A stretch of DNA of 64,000 bases. Origin: Opitutales bacterium (lineage in GTDB: Bacteria > Verrucomicrobiota > Verrucomicrobiia > Opitutales > UBA2995). The stretch is from NCBI GenBank assembly GCA_022824405.1, contig JAJDZZ010000075.1:19724-83723 (forward strand), given 5' to 3'. The position numbers and the translations under genes are program-made. This document shows positions 53,402-62,430 of the stretch, one piece after another. The notes under the pieces were generated by a model. It saw only the letters and a list, made by a program, of their open reading frames with translations. It was not told the DNA's origin and made no database searches. Within the stretch, counting starts at the first letter, position 1. The number at the start of each line of letters is the position of its first letter.

Positions 53402-54667
53402 TTATGAGGTTTTGGAAACACCGGCGTATTCATCGTTAAAAGCTTCTTTCACCATCATCACAAAGTCTTTCGTATGGTATTCTGAATAGTTATTGTTAAA
53501 CAACTTCGTCGGACTGGTTGAGTCAACCGAGTCAATTGCTGCCAATAGAAGATGCCTATTCTTTGCCTCTACCCGGTTCAATCCACTTGATAACGCCTCC
53601 CTCGCCACATTTCTTGCAATCGGAACAATGCCCGCCAGATTTTCATCCTGAAAATTATTTCTCTCAAAATGAATCAAATCCTCACGAATCCTCCTTCCGA
53701 ACTTATTATTAAATGACCGCTGTTGCTTTAATACGACGCTAGCCCCGCTCAGCCCTTTGATCAAATCAGTCACGATTTTCGAGTTGTAGAAAGGCACTCC
53801 GAGAACGCTCGATTCGTAACCGACAATAAAAATGGCTCTCCCGTTTCCTTTCAATAACCTGACGCACTCGGCAAGCGCCAACGCCATGTCCAAACAGTAT
53901 TGGATCACGGTCAGGAATCTATTTCCTCTATTGGCTCTGTTGGAACCGATTTCAGACCTCGCGACCTTGAGCAGGTCCCAACCAAGGGACTCGGCGGATT
54001 TACGGTAGTTCTGATGGTAATTAAAAACATTAATATAGGGTGGAGATGTCACAATGAAGCCTATGCTCCCATCCTCCAGAGGTGAATTCCTGCAATCGGA
54101 GAGAAATGTTTTTATTGGCCGTTCGGAGATGGGCAGCGAGCGAATCAATCGTGACAGATCGATAAACCGGTTCTGGATGGATTCCCCCGTGTGGGTAAAA
54201 TTATAGAGGTCCAGGGAAATGACCAATGTATTCAGAATCGTCTTCTCCTTGTCCTCTACGAGTGAACCTATTCGGTCCATTCTCCTTTCAATTTCCTCGT
54301 AGGTAAGCGGTGAATTCTCAAAGAGATCAAACGAGAATTCTTCCTCAATCAGAGCGGAAAGCTCTTCAAGGATGATTTCTCTTTCTGCTTTTGGGACATT
54401 TATCAGTTCATAGGTCTTGCTGAATGCCCATGCTGCAGGGTTTATTTCGCATGCGAATGCTTCGAGTCTCTTCTTTCCCGACTCATACAACACGGTCCCG
54501 CTACCCGCAAACGGATCGAAAACGGTTGCGTTTTCAGGACAATAGGCGTCGAGCAGACTTTCTATCAACTGAGGGGAGAATTGACCCCGCCAAGTGAAGA
54601 GATTGGAACGATGCTTATCCTCGATGTCTAAAACCCTCCTATCCAGCCTCTCAGTGAATGACTTCAT
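53402..54667 (-). CDS. DNA methyltransferase (N4-cytosine/N6-adenine)
   Basis: A 421-residue methyltransferase. Motif I, TVFDPFAGSGTVLYESG, is at about 49-65, and motif IV, VTSPPYINVFNYHQNYRKS, at about 208-226; the TSPPY form is usual for N4-cytosine enzymes. The region between (about 90-200) is a large insert, probably target recognition. Start ATG 54667. No restriction gene is next to it, so it may be solitary or belong to an incomplete system; an 84-base duplicate of its motif I region lies downstream. Confidence 0.85.
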   Translation of the reverse strand: MKSFTERLDRRVLDIEDKHRSNLFTWRGQFSPQLIESLLDAYCPENATVFDPFAGSGTVLYESGKKRLEAFACEINPAAWAFSKTYELINVPKAEREIILEELSALIEEEFSFDLFENSPLTYEEIERRMDRIGSLVEDKEKTILNTLVISLDLYNFTHTGESIQNRFIDLSRLIRSLPISERPIKTFLSDCRNSPLEDGSIGFIVTSPPYINVFNYHQNYRKSAESLGWDLLKVARSEIGSNRANRGNRFLTVIQYCLDMALALAECVRLLKGNGRAIFIVGYESSVLGVPFYNSKIVTDLIKGLSGASVVLKQQRSFNNKFGRRIREDLIHFERNNFQDENLAGIVPIARNVAREALSSGLNRVEAKNRHLLLAAIDSVDSTSPTKLFNNNYSEYHTKDFVMMVKEAFNDEYAGVSKTS

Positions 54668-55374
54668 GGCGTCACCCTATTGCCTTTGGCTGATGGGGCG
54701 ACATCGTTTTTTGACACGTGCTGGAAAAAGTGGACACGAGATTCTCCTGACCGAAGGCGCCAAACTCCCCTCACCGAAGCGAGGGGAGATAAGAAGGCTT
54801 ACGGGAAATATGCAAAGCCGTTCAAGTTTAAATCTGCTCCCAAAAAACGGGCGGTTTAAAATTGACCCACCTGAGAGGAAAAAGCGTGAGTGGGGTTAAT
54901 GGCGACCAAACGCAAGACAATATCAACGGTTTCCCCTTGATCCTGGAAATGGAGGGGGTTGAACACCCTTTTTCACCCTCAAAACGAAAAAAATGACCCC
55001 AAGATTAAATTTCTTTTAGGGGAAAATGCGGACTCAGGGTTTGTTCTTATGGAACCACTCCAGTTTTTCTTGTGTTCGACCTCACCAAAATGCTCATCCC
55101 TGCCCGTCTGTTTCGGCAAATGGCTGTTGGTGAAGGCTGTGTTTGGCGGCGGGGCTGTCTTCGGCCTGTTGATTCTTTTCAGTCGAAAAACGGGGTTAAG
55201 GGCCGCCGAAATGTGGCTATGGGTTACCCAAAAAAATCCACCTTATCGTCCAACGAGATGCCAGTAATGAACCGTTTTGGGGAGTATGTGCCATTTCTGT
55301 ACCCTACCTCAATTCCCTGCCCTAAGGCCGTCCTCTTTTCTCTCCATTTTCCTACCCAAAAACATCCCTAAATA
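54668..55374. other. about 700 bases without a convincing gene, upstream of cas3
   Basis: Frames of about 100 codons exist here, but their translations look random. The stretch holds an inverted CRISPR-repeat-like hairpin (listed separately), a weak GGGT/ACCC stem with a short T-run near 54955-54972, and presumably the cas operon promoter, which I could not place with confidence. Confidence 0.6.
54765..54790 (-). repeat. solitary CRISPR-repeat-like hairpin
   Basis: On the minus strand ATCTCCCCTCGCTTCGGTGA followed by GGGGAG is identical over 26 bases to the first 26 bases of the CRISPR repeat at the right edge. The 3' part of the repeat (CGGATTGAAAC) is replaced by unrelated sequence. It lies about 585 bases upstream of cas3 and about 9.2 kb from the array, in the opposite orientation. 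Confidence 0.75.
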
Positions 55375-57645
55375 ATGAGCTATTACGCCCATACAGCCAA
55401 AACGGCTACCGGGGAGCACGACCCGAATAAATCACGCTGGCAATTGCTTTCAGAACACCTAAGCAACGTCGCGGACAAGGCAAGTGAATTCGCCGAATCG
55501 TTCAGCCTGGTTGCAAAATGGACGGGACTGCTACACGACTTGGGGAAATATCGGCGTCCCTTCCAGGAATATCTGGCCGGCGAGCGTTCGGGATCGGTCG
55601 AGACTCATCATGCCGTATATGGAGCAGCACTCGCTTTCCAGCGGAACTGGCTGGGCCCTGCTTTTGTCATCGCCGGACATCATGCAGGACTGCACAACGT
55701 AAGTGATCTACAGGCCTTGGTTGGCGGCGAGAAGTACGATGCTGTCAATCGACTTGATCCTCTTGTCGAGCAATTTGAAACGGAACTGGAAAATATTCCT
55801 AACGAGTTAGCCGAACCGGAATTTGCCAATCCAGCAAAGGACAAGGCGGTTACGGAATTCTACGTGCGGATGCTGTTTTCCTGCTTGGTGGATGCGGATT
55901 TTCTGGATACAGAACGGTTCAAGGACGGCTTGGAACGACATCCGGGGAAGATGGATCCTGCATTACTATTGAAGCGATTGCAAACTCGCAGGGCCAAGTT
56001 TGATTCGTCTGGAGAACTCAACCAGCTACGCAACAGAGTGTTTGAAGACTGCTTAGAAAAAGCAGCGAAACCGGCGGGTTTCTTCTCTCTATCCGTACCC
56101 ACGGGAGGAGGCAAGACCCTGTCGAGCATGGCCTTTGCATTGGAACATGCGCGGCGCCACGGAATACGGCGAGTGATCGTCGTGATTCCTTTCTTGTCGA
56201 TCATCGAACAGAACGCGGCCGAATACCGTGAAGTGCTCGATCCTGAAGACGAAGGCATCGTGATTGAGCACCATTCGGCTGTGGTCGTGAAGAATGACGG
56301 TGAGAAGAAGGTTCGTTCTCCAGAAGAACTGGCGGCAGAGAACTGGGACGCCCCGGTCATCGTCACTACCTCGGTGCAGTTCATAGAGTCTCTATTTTCT
56401 AACCGAACCACCAAGTGCCGGAAGCTGCACAACATAGCGAACTCGGTCGTGTTGCTGGACGAGGTGCAAACGCTACCTACCCATCTGCTCAATCCGCTCT
56501 TGCATGTGCTACGCGACCTCAAGGAACACTACGGCACAAGTTTCGTTTTCTCCACGGCCACTCAACCGGGTTTTAGTCGGAGCACTTCATTGCCGTGTGG
56601 TTTCGATACGAATGAGGTGAGAGAAATCACAACCCAGACTAGCGATTTATTTCAAAAATTGGGTCGTGTAGTGTACGAGGTGCGGACTACGCAGAATGAT
56701 TGGTCCGAATTAGCGGAAGAATGGGAGAACGAACCTCAAGCCTTGGGCGTCGTGAATACACGAAAACAGGCAGCCCAATGGTGGGAACGTTTGCGGGAAA
56801 CGCTTAAAGAGAGTGGATTGAGCGGAGAAGAGATGGCAGCAAAACTGAGAAGTATATTCCATCTTTCTTCCGCAATGTGCGCCGAACATCGAACCCAGGT
56901 GTTGCACAAGATCCATCGGCGGTTGAAGAAAGACAAATTCTGTTGGTTGGTGTCAACTCAGGTAGTGGAAGCCGGAGTAGACATTGACTTCCCTCTGGTT
57001 TACCGCGCAATGGGGCCTCTGGATTCAATCGTACAGGCGGCAGGACGGTGTAATCGAGAAGGTCGATTGAAGGATAAGGAAGGTTGCCCGGCCAAAGGAC
57101 GCGTGGTAGTGTTTCGGCCAAGGGATTCAATGCTGCCTGGAGGCGTTTATCGTGCTGCTACTGACATTTCAGCGCGTTTGCTGAATCAGTTCTCTACGGA
57201 TGATTTGTCTAGAGAGCCGGGTCTATTCAGTTCTTATTTTGGGGAGCTTTTTCAATACGTGCCTATGGACCATCAGCGCAAACGTGAGAGTTCAATTCTG
57301 GAGGATAGGGAGGAATTGCGCTTCCGTGAAGTGGCCCGCAAAGCCAAGGTGATTTCCGATGACACCCAGGCCGTAATTGCGCCAATGAAAGAGGCTATGG
57401 AAGAAGTGGATGCCATCCGTGAACGCGCTTCAGTGGGTGGCCCACGGTTTACTCGGGAGGATTTGCGCCACCTTCAACGCTTTATTGTGAATCTGCATCG
57501 GCACGATATTCAGAAGCTCGATTCAATGGCGTTGCTTCGCCCATTGTTGCCAGGCATGGAACTGAAAGTGTTGAGTAATTCCGCTTATCATAAACATCTT
57601 GGGGTAGTTATCGATCAACGCCCAACTGAGGATTTCTTGTTATGA
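55375..57645 (+). CDS. cas3: CRISPR-associated nuclease/helicase Cas3, type I-C
   Basis: Unwinds and degrades target DNA once recruited by the Cascade complex. Of 756 residues, the N-terminal HD nuclease domain (about 15-200) has His54-Asp55 in GLLHDLGKY, and HHAVYGAAL and GHHAG follow. The SF2 helicase has Walker A PTGGGKT (242-248), Walker B LLDEVQTLP (about 360), SAT-type STATQPGF, and the C-terminal QVVEAGVDIDFPLVYRAMG and QAAGRCNREG. Its stop overlaps cas5c by four bases. It is the first gene of the operon. Confidence 0.97.
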   Translation: MSYYAHTAKTATGEHDPNKSRWQLLSEHLSNVADKASEFAESFSLVAKWTGLLHDLGKYRRPFQEYLAGERSGSVETHHAVYGAALAFQRNWLGPAFVIAGHHAGLHNVSDLQALVGGEKYDAVNRLDPLVEQFETELENIPNELAEPEFANPAKDKAVTEFYVRMLFSCLVDADFLDTERFKDGLERHPGKMDPALLLKRLQTRRAKFDSSGELNQLRNRVFEDCLEKAAKPAGFFSLSVPTGGGKTLSSMAFALEHARRHGIRRVIVVIPFLSIIEQNAAEYREVLDPEDEGIVIEHHSAVVVKNDGEKKVRSPEELAAENWDAPVIVTTSVQFIESLFSNRTTKCRKLHNIANSVVLLDEVQTLPTHLLNPLLHVLRDLKEHYGTSFVFSTATQPGFSRSTSLPCGFDTNEVREITTQTSDLFQKLGRVVYEVRTTQNDWSELAEEWENEPQALGVVNTRKQAAQWWERLRETLKESGLSGEEMAAKLRSIFHLSSAMCAEHRTQVLHKIHRRLKKDKFCWLVSTQVVEAGVDIDFPLVYRAMGPLDSIVQAAGRCNREGRLKDKEGCPAKGRVVVFRPRDSMLPGGVYRAATDISARLLNQFSTDDLSREPGLFSSYFGELFQYVPMDHQRKRESSILEDREELRFREVARKAKVISDDTQAVIAPMKEAMEEVDAIRERASVGGPRFTREDLRHLQRFIVNLHRHDIQKLDSMALLRPLLPGMELKVLSNSAYHKHLGVVIDQRPTEDFLL

Positions 57646-58445
57646 AAGATAACCAAGTTCACCTCAGAGTGTGGGGCGATTGGGCCTGTTTCACTCGTCC
57701 TGAAATGAAGGTAGAGCGCGTTAGCTATCCGGTTATGACTCCCTCAGCCGCTCGTGGAATCTTGGAAGCGGTTTTCTGGGAGCCACAAGTCTGCTATCGA
57801 GTGGCCACCATTCGAGTGGTGCGACGAGGCCGTTGGGCATCGATTCGGCGAAATGAAGTGCAGTCGGTCATCAGCCTGCGAAACGTCGGCCAATGGATGA
57901 AGCAACCGAGGAAAGTTAGGTTTATTGAAGCTGGCGGCGGCGCGCCCAACGGAACCCAACGCAACATGTTGGGGCTCCAGAAGGTGGAATACATCATTAG
58001 TGCAGAACTGTGCACCACACCGTTGGCAAATCATCCGTCAGACACGCCGATAAAATATTTCGCTGAATTCAAGCGGCGCGCCCAGCAGGGCAAGTGCTTT
58101 CACAGACCTGCCCTAGGTATGCGTGAATTCGCGGCGGATTTCGAATTGGTGGATGATCCCCAAGCCATTTTGGAGCAGCGGGCCTCAGAACTGGGCACTA
58201 GTTGGATACACCCAGAAGAGGATTTGGGCTTGATGCTCTATGACGTTTTTTCACCAGCGGCCCGCGCTCAGGGTTTTCGCTGGAAACGTCCAGAGGAATT
58301 GGAGGCCATCCCCAAAAGGAAAACCCCGCGTTTTGTTGGTGAATTAGCTCGACCCAAGGCCTGTTTCTTCCGCGCCAAGATTGAAGATTCCACATTATCT
58401 TGCCACCCCGACGAGATTGAAATTCTCGAATCCAAGGTGATCTAA
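57642..58445 (+). CDS. cas5c: type I-C CRISPR-associated protein Cas5c
   Basis: In type I-C, Cas5c processes pre-crRNA and stays bound to the 5' handle, because cas6 is missing. Of 267 residues, the RAMP-type beginning VHLRVWGDWACFTRPEMKVE and the YPVMTPSAARGILEAVFW block are clear. ATG 57642 overlaps the cas3 stop. No cas6 gene is in the operon, which agrees with this role. Confidence 0.96.
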   Translation: MKDNQVHLRVWGDWACFTRPEMKVERVSYPVMTPSAARGILEAVFWEPQVCYRVATIRVVRRGRWASIRRNEVQSVISLRNVGQWMKQPRKVRFIEAGGGAPNGTQRNMLGLQKVEYIISAELCTTPLANHPSDTPIKYFAEFKRRAQQGKCFHRPALGMREFAADFELVDDPQAILEQRASELGTSWIHPEEDLGLMLYDVFSPAARAQGFRWKRPEELEAIPKRKTPRFVGELARPKACFFRAKIEDSTLSCHPDEIEILESKVI

Positions 58446-58447
58446 CG

Positions 58448-60298
58448 ATGCTACTGCAACATTTAAACGATTTTGCGAACTCTCGAAAGCTCCTTGATAA
58501 CCTAGCTTTCAAACTTAAGGCGGTGCGATGGATCATTTCTTTGGACAATGCAGGCAACCTTGTGGGGCAAGGGCCGGTGGAATCTGAAGGGGAAAAGAAG
58601 CGCGGCAAGGAGTTCCACTGCCCACAAACTAGGCGGTCCAAGGTCGGCGGTGGGGTGGCCGAGTTCATGGCGGATGGCATTACAGCCGTCTTTGGGTTGG
58701 ATACGGATCCTGAAAAACCTATGATCGCAAAGAAGCGAATGAGACGGGATGAAAACAACCTCCGCAAATTCGATGATTTTTGGGCACAGATTGAACAAGC
58801 TCATGAGAAAACGCTCAGTCCGGCGCTCAAGGCTCTGTTGGCCTTCAAGCCCAAACCGGGCCGGATTCCTTCCTTTTTGCGTTGGGGCATCAGTTCTGAC
58901 TCCAAGCCCAAGGAGAAACCCGCTTGGTGGATTACTAAAGCCGATGGCGTAGAAGTTAAACTTGGACCGGACCACTTTTCATTCCGCGTGGAAGAACAAT
59001 TACTACTAGAGGATGAAACTCACATCCGGTCATTTTGGCGGAGTAAATTTAAGAAGGAGAGTGAAGACCATGAGGCTGATGCTCCCCACGGGCTCTGCTT
59101 GGTTTCTGGGAAGAGGGATCAGCCTATTGCATTGACCCACGCCCCCAAAGTAAAGGGCGTGCCTAACACCCAAGCTTTTGGCGCGTCAATTGTTTCCTTT
59201 GATAAAGATGCCTTCACATCCTACGGCTTTGAACAAAGTCTTAATGCTTCCACTTCCACCCGAGCGGCTACCGCCTATTGCACGGCGCTCAACGCGATGC
59301 TTGAGCGTGAAGATCATTCCATCCGCCTAGGCCAGGCATCGTGCTGTTTTTGGACTCGCAGTAAAATGGATGCCACCAGTACTTGGGGTGCTTTACTCAA
59401 CCAAGCCGACCCCAAGGCAGTCGCGGATTTTCTGAAGTCTCCGTGGGCTGGCCAGGAAAGAGAGGCACTGAAAAAGGAACAATTCCATGCCGTCACCCTT
59501 GCAGGTAATGGTGGGCGGATCGTCGTGCGTCACTGGATGCAGACGACACTGGAAAATGCCATGAATAACCTGCGTTGCTGGTTCCGCGGCCTCGACCTGG
59601 AGCCGGTACACCTTCCCACCAGCAAGGAAACGATGCCGCCATTAGCTCTTTTCCGACTAGCTTGCACTACTGTACGCGACGCAAAAGATTTGCAGGCGGA
59701 GGTAACCGCTCAGTTGTTCCGTGCTGCACTGGAAGGCGCGGCCCCATCAATTTCTCTTTTGCATCCCATGCTGAATCGCCTGCGGGTTGATATGGCACGC
59801 AATGGAAGTAAGGCAATGTCGAATCATTCCCGGTTTGCTTTGGCAAAGCTCATTCTAAATAGAAACCGAAAGAAAAACATCATGGAAGTTACTGCACAAC
59901 AGGACGCAAAAGCGAAAGATGCCGCTTATCAATGCGGACGACTACTCGCTATATTAGCCGAGGCCCAAGCCAAGGCACATAATTATCAGCTCGAAGGAGC
60001 CGGAGTTTCTGAGCGTTATTTTGGCACTGCTATGGCTTCGCCAGCCTCGGTATTCCCCGTCCTCCTCAAGCTCAACCGCCATCATCTCAACAAAATCCGC
60101 AAATCCGATAATTACAAAGGACATGACCGCTTCTTAGATGAAGCTATTCAAAAAGTTTCAACTAAAATTTACCCATTCCCTAGAACGCTGGATTTGCACG
60201 CCCAAGGGCGTTTCGCTCTCGGATTTTACCAGCAAAAGGCTGCCAATCGCGTCGGTCGTGAGGCGGCAAAGCAAAACAAGGAGAATAATAACACATAA
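58448..60298 (+). CDS. cas8c: type I-C CRISPR-associated protein Cas8c/Csd1
   Basis: Large subunit of the type I-C Cascade, which recognises the PAM and helps recruit Cas3. Of 616 residues, family blocks are seen at the start (MLLQHLNDFANSRKLLDNLA), in the GGGVAEFMADGITAVFGLDT stretch, and in NLRCWFRGLDLEP. In type I-C an internal start within cas8c can also yield the small subunit Cas11c; an internal start was not identified here. It follows cas5c by 2 bases. Confidence 0.95.
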   Translation: MLLQHLNDFANSRKLLDNLAFKLKAVRWIISLDNAGNLVGQGPVESEGEKKRGKEFHCPQTRRSKVGGGVAEFMADGITAVFGLDTDPEKPMIAKKRMRRDENNLRKFDDFWAQIEQAHEKTLSPALKALLAFKPKPGRIPSFLRWGISSDSKPKEKPAWWITKADGVEVKLGPDHFSFRVEEQLLLEDETHIRSFWRSKFKKESEDHEADAPHGLCLVSGKRDQPIALTHAPKVKGVPNTQAFGASIVSFDKDAFTSYGFEQSLNASTSTRAATAYCTALNAMLEREDHSIRLGQASCCFWTRSKMDATSTWGALLNQADPKAVADFLKSPWAGQEREALKKEQFHAVTLAGNGGRIVVRHWMQTTLENAMNNLRCWFRGLDLEPVHLPTSKETMPPLALFRLACTTVRDAKDLQAEVTAQLFRAALEGAAPSISLLHPMLNRLRVDMARNGSKAMSNHSRFALAKLILNRNRKKNIMEVTAQQDAKAKDAAYQCGRLLAILAEAQAKAHNYQLEGAGVSERYFGTAMASPASVFPVLLKLNRHHLNKIRKSDNYKGHDRFLDEAIQKVSTKIYPFPRTLDLHAQGRFALGFYQQKAANRVGREAAKQNKENNNT

Positions 60299-60319
60299 CC
60301 TCAGACAGGAGACAGATTC

Positions 60320-61291
60320 ATGAAGGACATTAACAACATTCTTACCAATCGGCACGATGTATTACTACTCTTCGAGGTCACCAACGGAAACCCCAATGGC
60401 GACCCCGATGCGGGCAATTTGCCGCGTCAAGACCACAACACCAATCGTGGAATCGTTTCGGACGTATGCCTCAAGCGAAAGGTACGCAACTTCGTAGAAA
60501 CCTTTCCGCCAGAGCGCACAAGTGAAAATGGCAATGGCTACAACTTGTTCGTCAGGCAGGGTGCCATTCTTGGGAACGAAATCGCAAATGCCGTAAAGAA
60601 AAGTGGTGAGAGTCTGGATTCGGGTGCTTCAAAGGGGGATAAGCAAGAAGCTGCAATGAAATGGCTTTGTCGAGAGTTTTTCGATATTCGCGCCTTTGGT
60701 GGCGTGCTTTCTGTAGGTGACCAAACCATGAAAGGCTCTGCATGGGGACAAGTGCGTGGTCCGGTACAATTCACTTTTGGCCAATCATTTCATCCTATTA
60801 CTCCGTTGGAGATTTCTATAACCCGCTGCGCCGTAACCAAGGAGGAGGACGCAGAAAAGGAACGTACCATGGGCAATAAGCACATCGTACCCTATGCTCT
60901 CTACGCGGCCAAAGCGTACGTCTCTCCTGCCTTCGCCGAGCGCACCGGCTTTACTAACACCGACCTTGAAGTTCTCTTCGACGCGCTCAACAACATGTTT
61001 GAACATGACCGCTCTGCTGCTCGCGGGGAGATGGTAGTGCGAGGGATTTACGACTTTGAACATGTCGGCACCCAACATGCAAACAATGCTGAACAAAACA
61101 AACGGGAAGCCCGCCTCGGTTGTGCCCATGCCCACAAGCTCTTTGAGGGAATCGAGGTAAAATTGAAGGATGACCGGGAGTTCCCAGAATCCTTTGCAGA
61201 TTACCAAGTGGGATGTAAATGGGACGACAATCTGCCTCCCGGCGTCCGTCTGAACAAACGTCATGAGCAGTCCCCTCCCCTTGTCTCCTAA
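60320..61291 (+). CDS. cas7c: type I-C CRISPR-associated protein Cas7c/Csd2
   Basis: Backbone subunit of the type I-C Cascade; several copies coat the crRNA spacer. Of 323 residues, the family start is VLLLFEVTNGNPNGDPDAGN, then NRGIVSDVCLKRKVRNFV and FDIRAFGGVLSVGDQT. It follows cas8c after 21 bases. The next gene, an aspartic protease, begins 54 bases downstream. Confidence 0.97.
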   Translation: MKDINNILTNRHDVLLLFEVTNGNPNGDPDAGNLPRQDHNTNRGIVSDVCLKRKVRNFVETFPPERTSENGNGYNLFVRQGAILGNEIANAVKKSGESLDSGASKGDKQEAAMKWLCREFFDIRAFGGVLSVGDQTMKGSAWGQVRGPVQFTFGQSFHPITPLEISITRCAVTKEEDAEKERTMGNKHIVPYALYAAKAYVSPAFAERTGFTNTDLEVLFDALNNMFEHDRSAARGEMVVRGIYDFEHVGTQHANNAEQNKREARLGCAHAHKLFEGIEVKLKDDREFPESFADYQVGCKWDDNLPPGVRLNKRHEQSPPLVS

Positions 61292-61345
61292 GAGACCAAA
61301 TTTTGATATGGGCGAATGAATACCTAACCTGAGAGGAGAACTTCA

Positions 61346-61744
61346 GTGGGCGCCACTTATGCTTTTGTAACCATCCGCAATCCTATGGAGTTGCAACGAA
61401 GCTGGACAGGTAAATTCCTGGTCGACACCGGGGCCTTCGACTCCCTCGTTCCAAGGACGCTCCTCGAAGAAATTGGGCTCGAACCAAGAAGCCGCCGCGT
61501 TCACACGATTGCAGATGACCGGTCAGTCGCTTTCGACACTACCGTCGCCGAGTTCGAGGGAGAAGTTGTTGGCGGGACTATCGTCTATGGCGAAGAAGGG
61601 GCCAAACCATTGCTTGGCGTTTCCGCCCTGGAGTTCAGTGGGTTCGAAATGGACCCGCGCAACGAAAGACTGAAGCGGCTGCCGGCAGTTTTGCTAATGA
61701 CCGGAGGAACTAGGAATGTAACTCGTCAAAGGCAATTTCGGTGA
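61346..61744 (+). CDS. retropepsin-like aspartic protease inside the cas operon
   Basis: A 132-residue protein with the clan AA aspartic protease pattern: the catalytic motif FLVDTGAFDSLVPRTLLEE, with Asp27-Thr28-Gly29, and the closing LLGVSALEFSGFEMDPRNER. It has one active-site triad, so it should work as a homodimer, as retropepsins do. Start GTG 61346 has a strong ribosome binding site (GAGAGGAG, 7 bases before). The stop overlaps the cas4 start by four bases. Such genes are not part of the standard type I-C set, so this is an insertion into the operon or a system-specific accessory gene. Substrate unknown. Confidence 0.82.
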   Translation: MGATYAFVTIRNPMELQRSWTGKFLVDTGAFDSLVPRTLLEEIGLEPRSRRVHTIADDRSVAFDTTVAEFEGEVVGGTIVYGEEGAKPLLGVSALEFSGFEMDPRNERLKRLPAVLLMTGGTRNVTRQRQFR

Positions 61745-62400
61745 AAGGCATGATACGGCATGCCGCAGACGGTTTACCTATTGTCGAGCGGGAAAAATTC
61801 CCACTGTCAGCCGTTAACCAATATCTCTATTGCCCTCGTCGGGCCGCATTGATTCACATCGAAGGGATTTTCAGCGACAATGAACACACCGTTCTTGGCT
61901 CTGTTGTCCACGGCCAAACAGACATTCCTGGTTACGAAACCGTCAGGGGTGTGACTCTGCTCCGTGCCCTCCCAATTTGGTCGGAACGGCTCGGGCTTTC
62001 AGGCAAATGCGACGTCGTCGAACGCCATCCCGACGGATCATTGGTCCCGGTCGAGTTCAAAAAGGGCAAACGACGCAGGTTCGACAACGACGACGCCCAG
62101 CTTTGCGCTCAAGCTCTGTGTCTGGAGGAAATGTTCGGACTAATCGTTCCGAAAGGAGCCATCTTCCATGCGTCCAGCAAACGGCGCCGTGTGGTAGAAT
62201 TTACTGAGAACTTACGAAGCTTTACCGAACAGGCCATCGAAGCGGTTCATCGACTAATCGAGGAAGAAACCGTACCGCAGGCCGTCCATAAACCCCAATG
62301 TTCAGGGTGTTCTCTTTTCGAAAGCTGCATGCCGGAGATAACAAGCGTCCCGCCAATCCTGGCCCGGGCCAACCGGCATGTGTTTGACATTGCTCCATAG
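61741..62400 (+). CDS. cas4: CRISPR-associated exonuclease Cas4
   Basis: Trims and orients prespacers by PAM before Cas1-Cas2 inserts them. Of 219 residues, the four iron-sulfur cysteines are Cys31 (LYCPRRA), Cys187, Cys190 and Cys196 (CSGCSLFESC). The RecB-type nuclease motifs are GKCDVVER and LVPVEFKKGKRRR. GTG 61741 overlaps the protease stop; ATG 61750 is the alternative start. Confidence 0.95.
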   Translation: MKGMIRHAADGLPIVEREKFPLSAVNQYLYCPRRAALIHIEGIFSDNEHTVLGSVVHGQTDIPGYETVRGVTLLRALPIWSERLGLSGKCDVVERHPDGSLVPVEFKKGKRRRFDNDDAQLCAQALCLEEMFGLIVPKGAIFHASSKRRRVVEFTENLRSFTEQAIEAVHRLIEEETVPQAVHKPQCSGCSLFESCMPEITSVPPILARANRHVFDIAP

Positions 62401-62430
62401 GAAGCGCCGAGACCTCGGAACTAGCTGATC

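Noticed and set aside
54594..54899. Frame of 101 codons upstream of cas3
   Set aside because: Overlaps the start of the methyltransferase gene antisense and includes the repeat-like hairpin; not protein-like.
55072..55371. Frame of 99 codons ending 3 bases before cas3
   Set aside because: Close to cas3, but composition and sequence look random, there is no ribosome binding site, and no family is recognisable.
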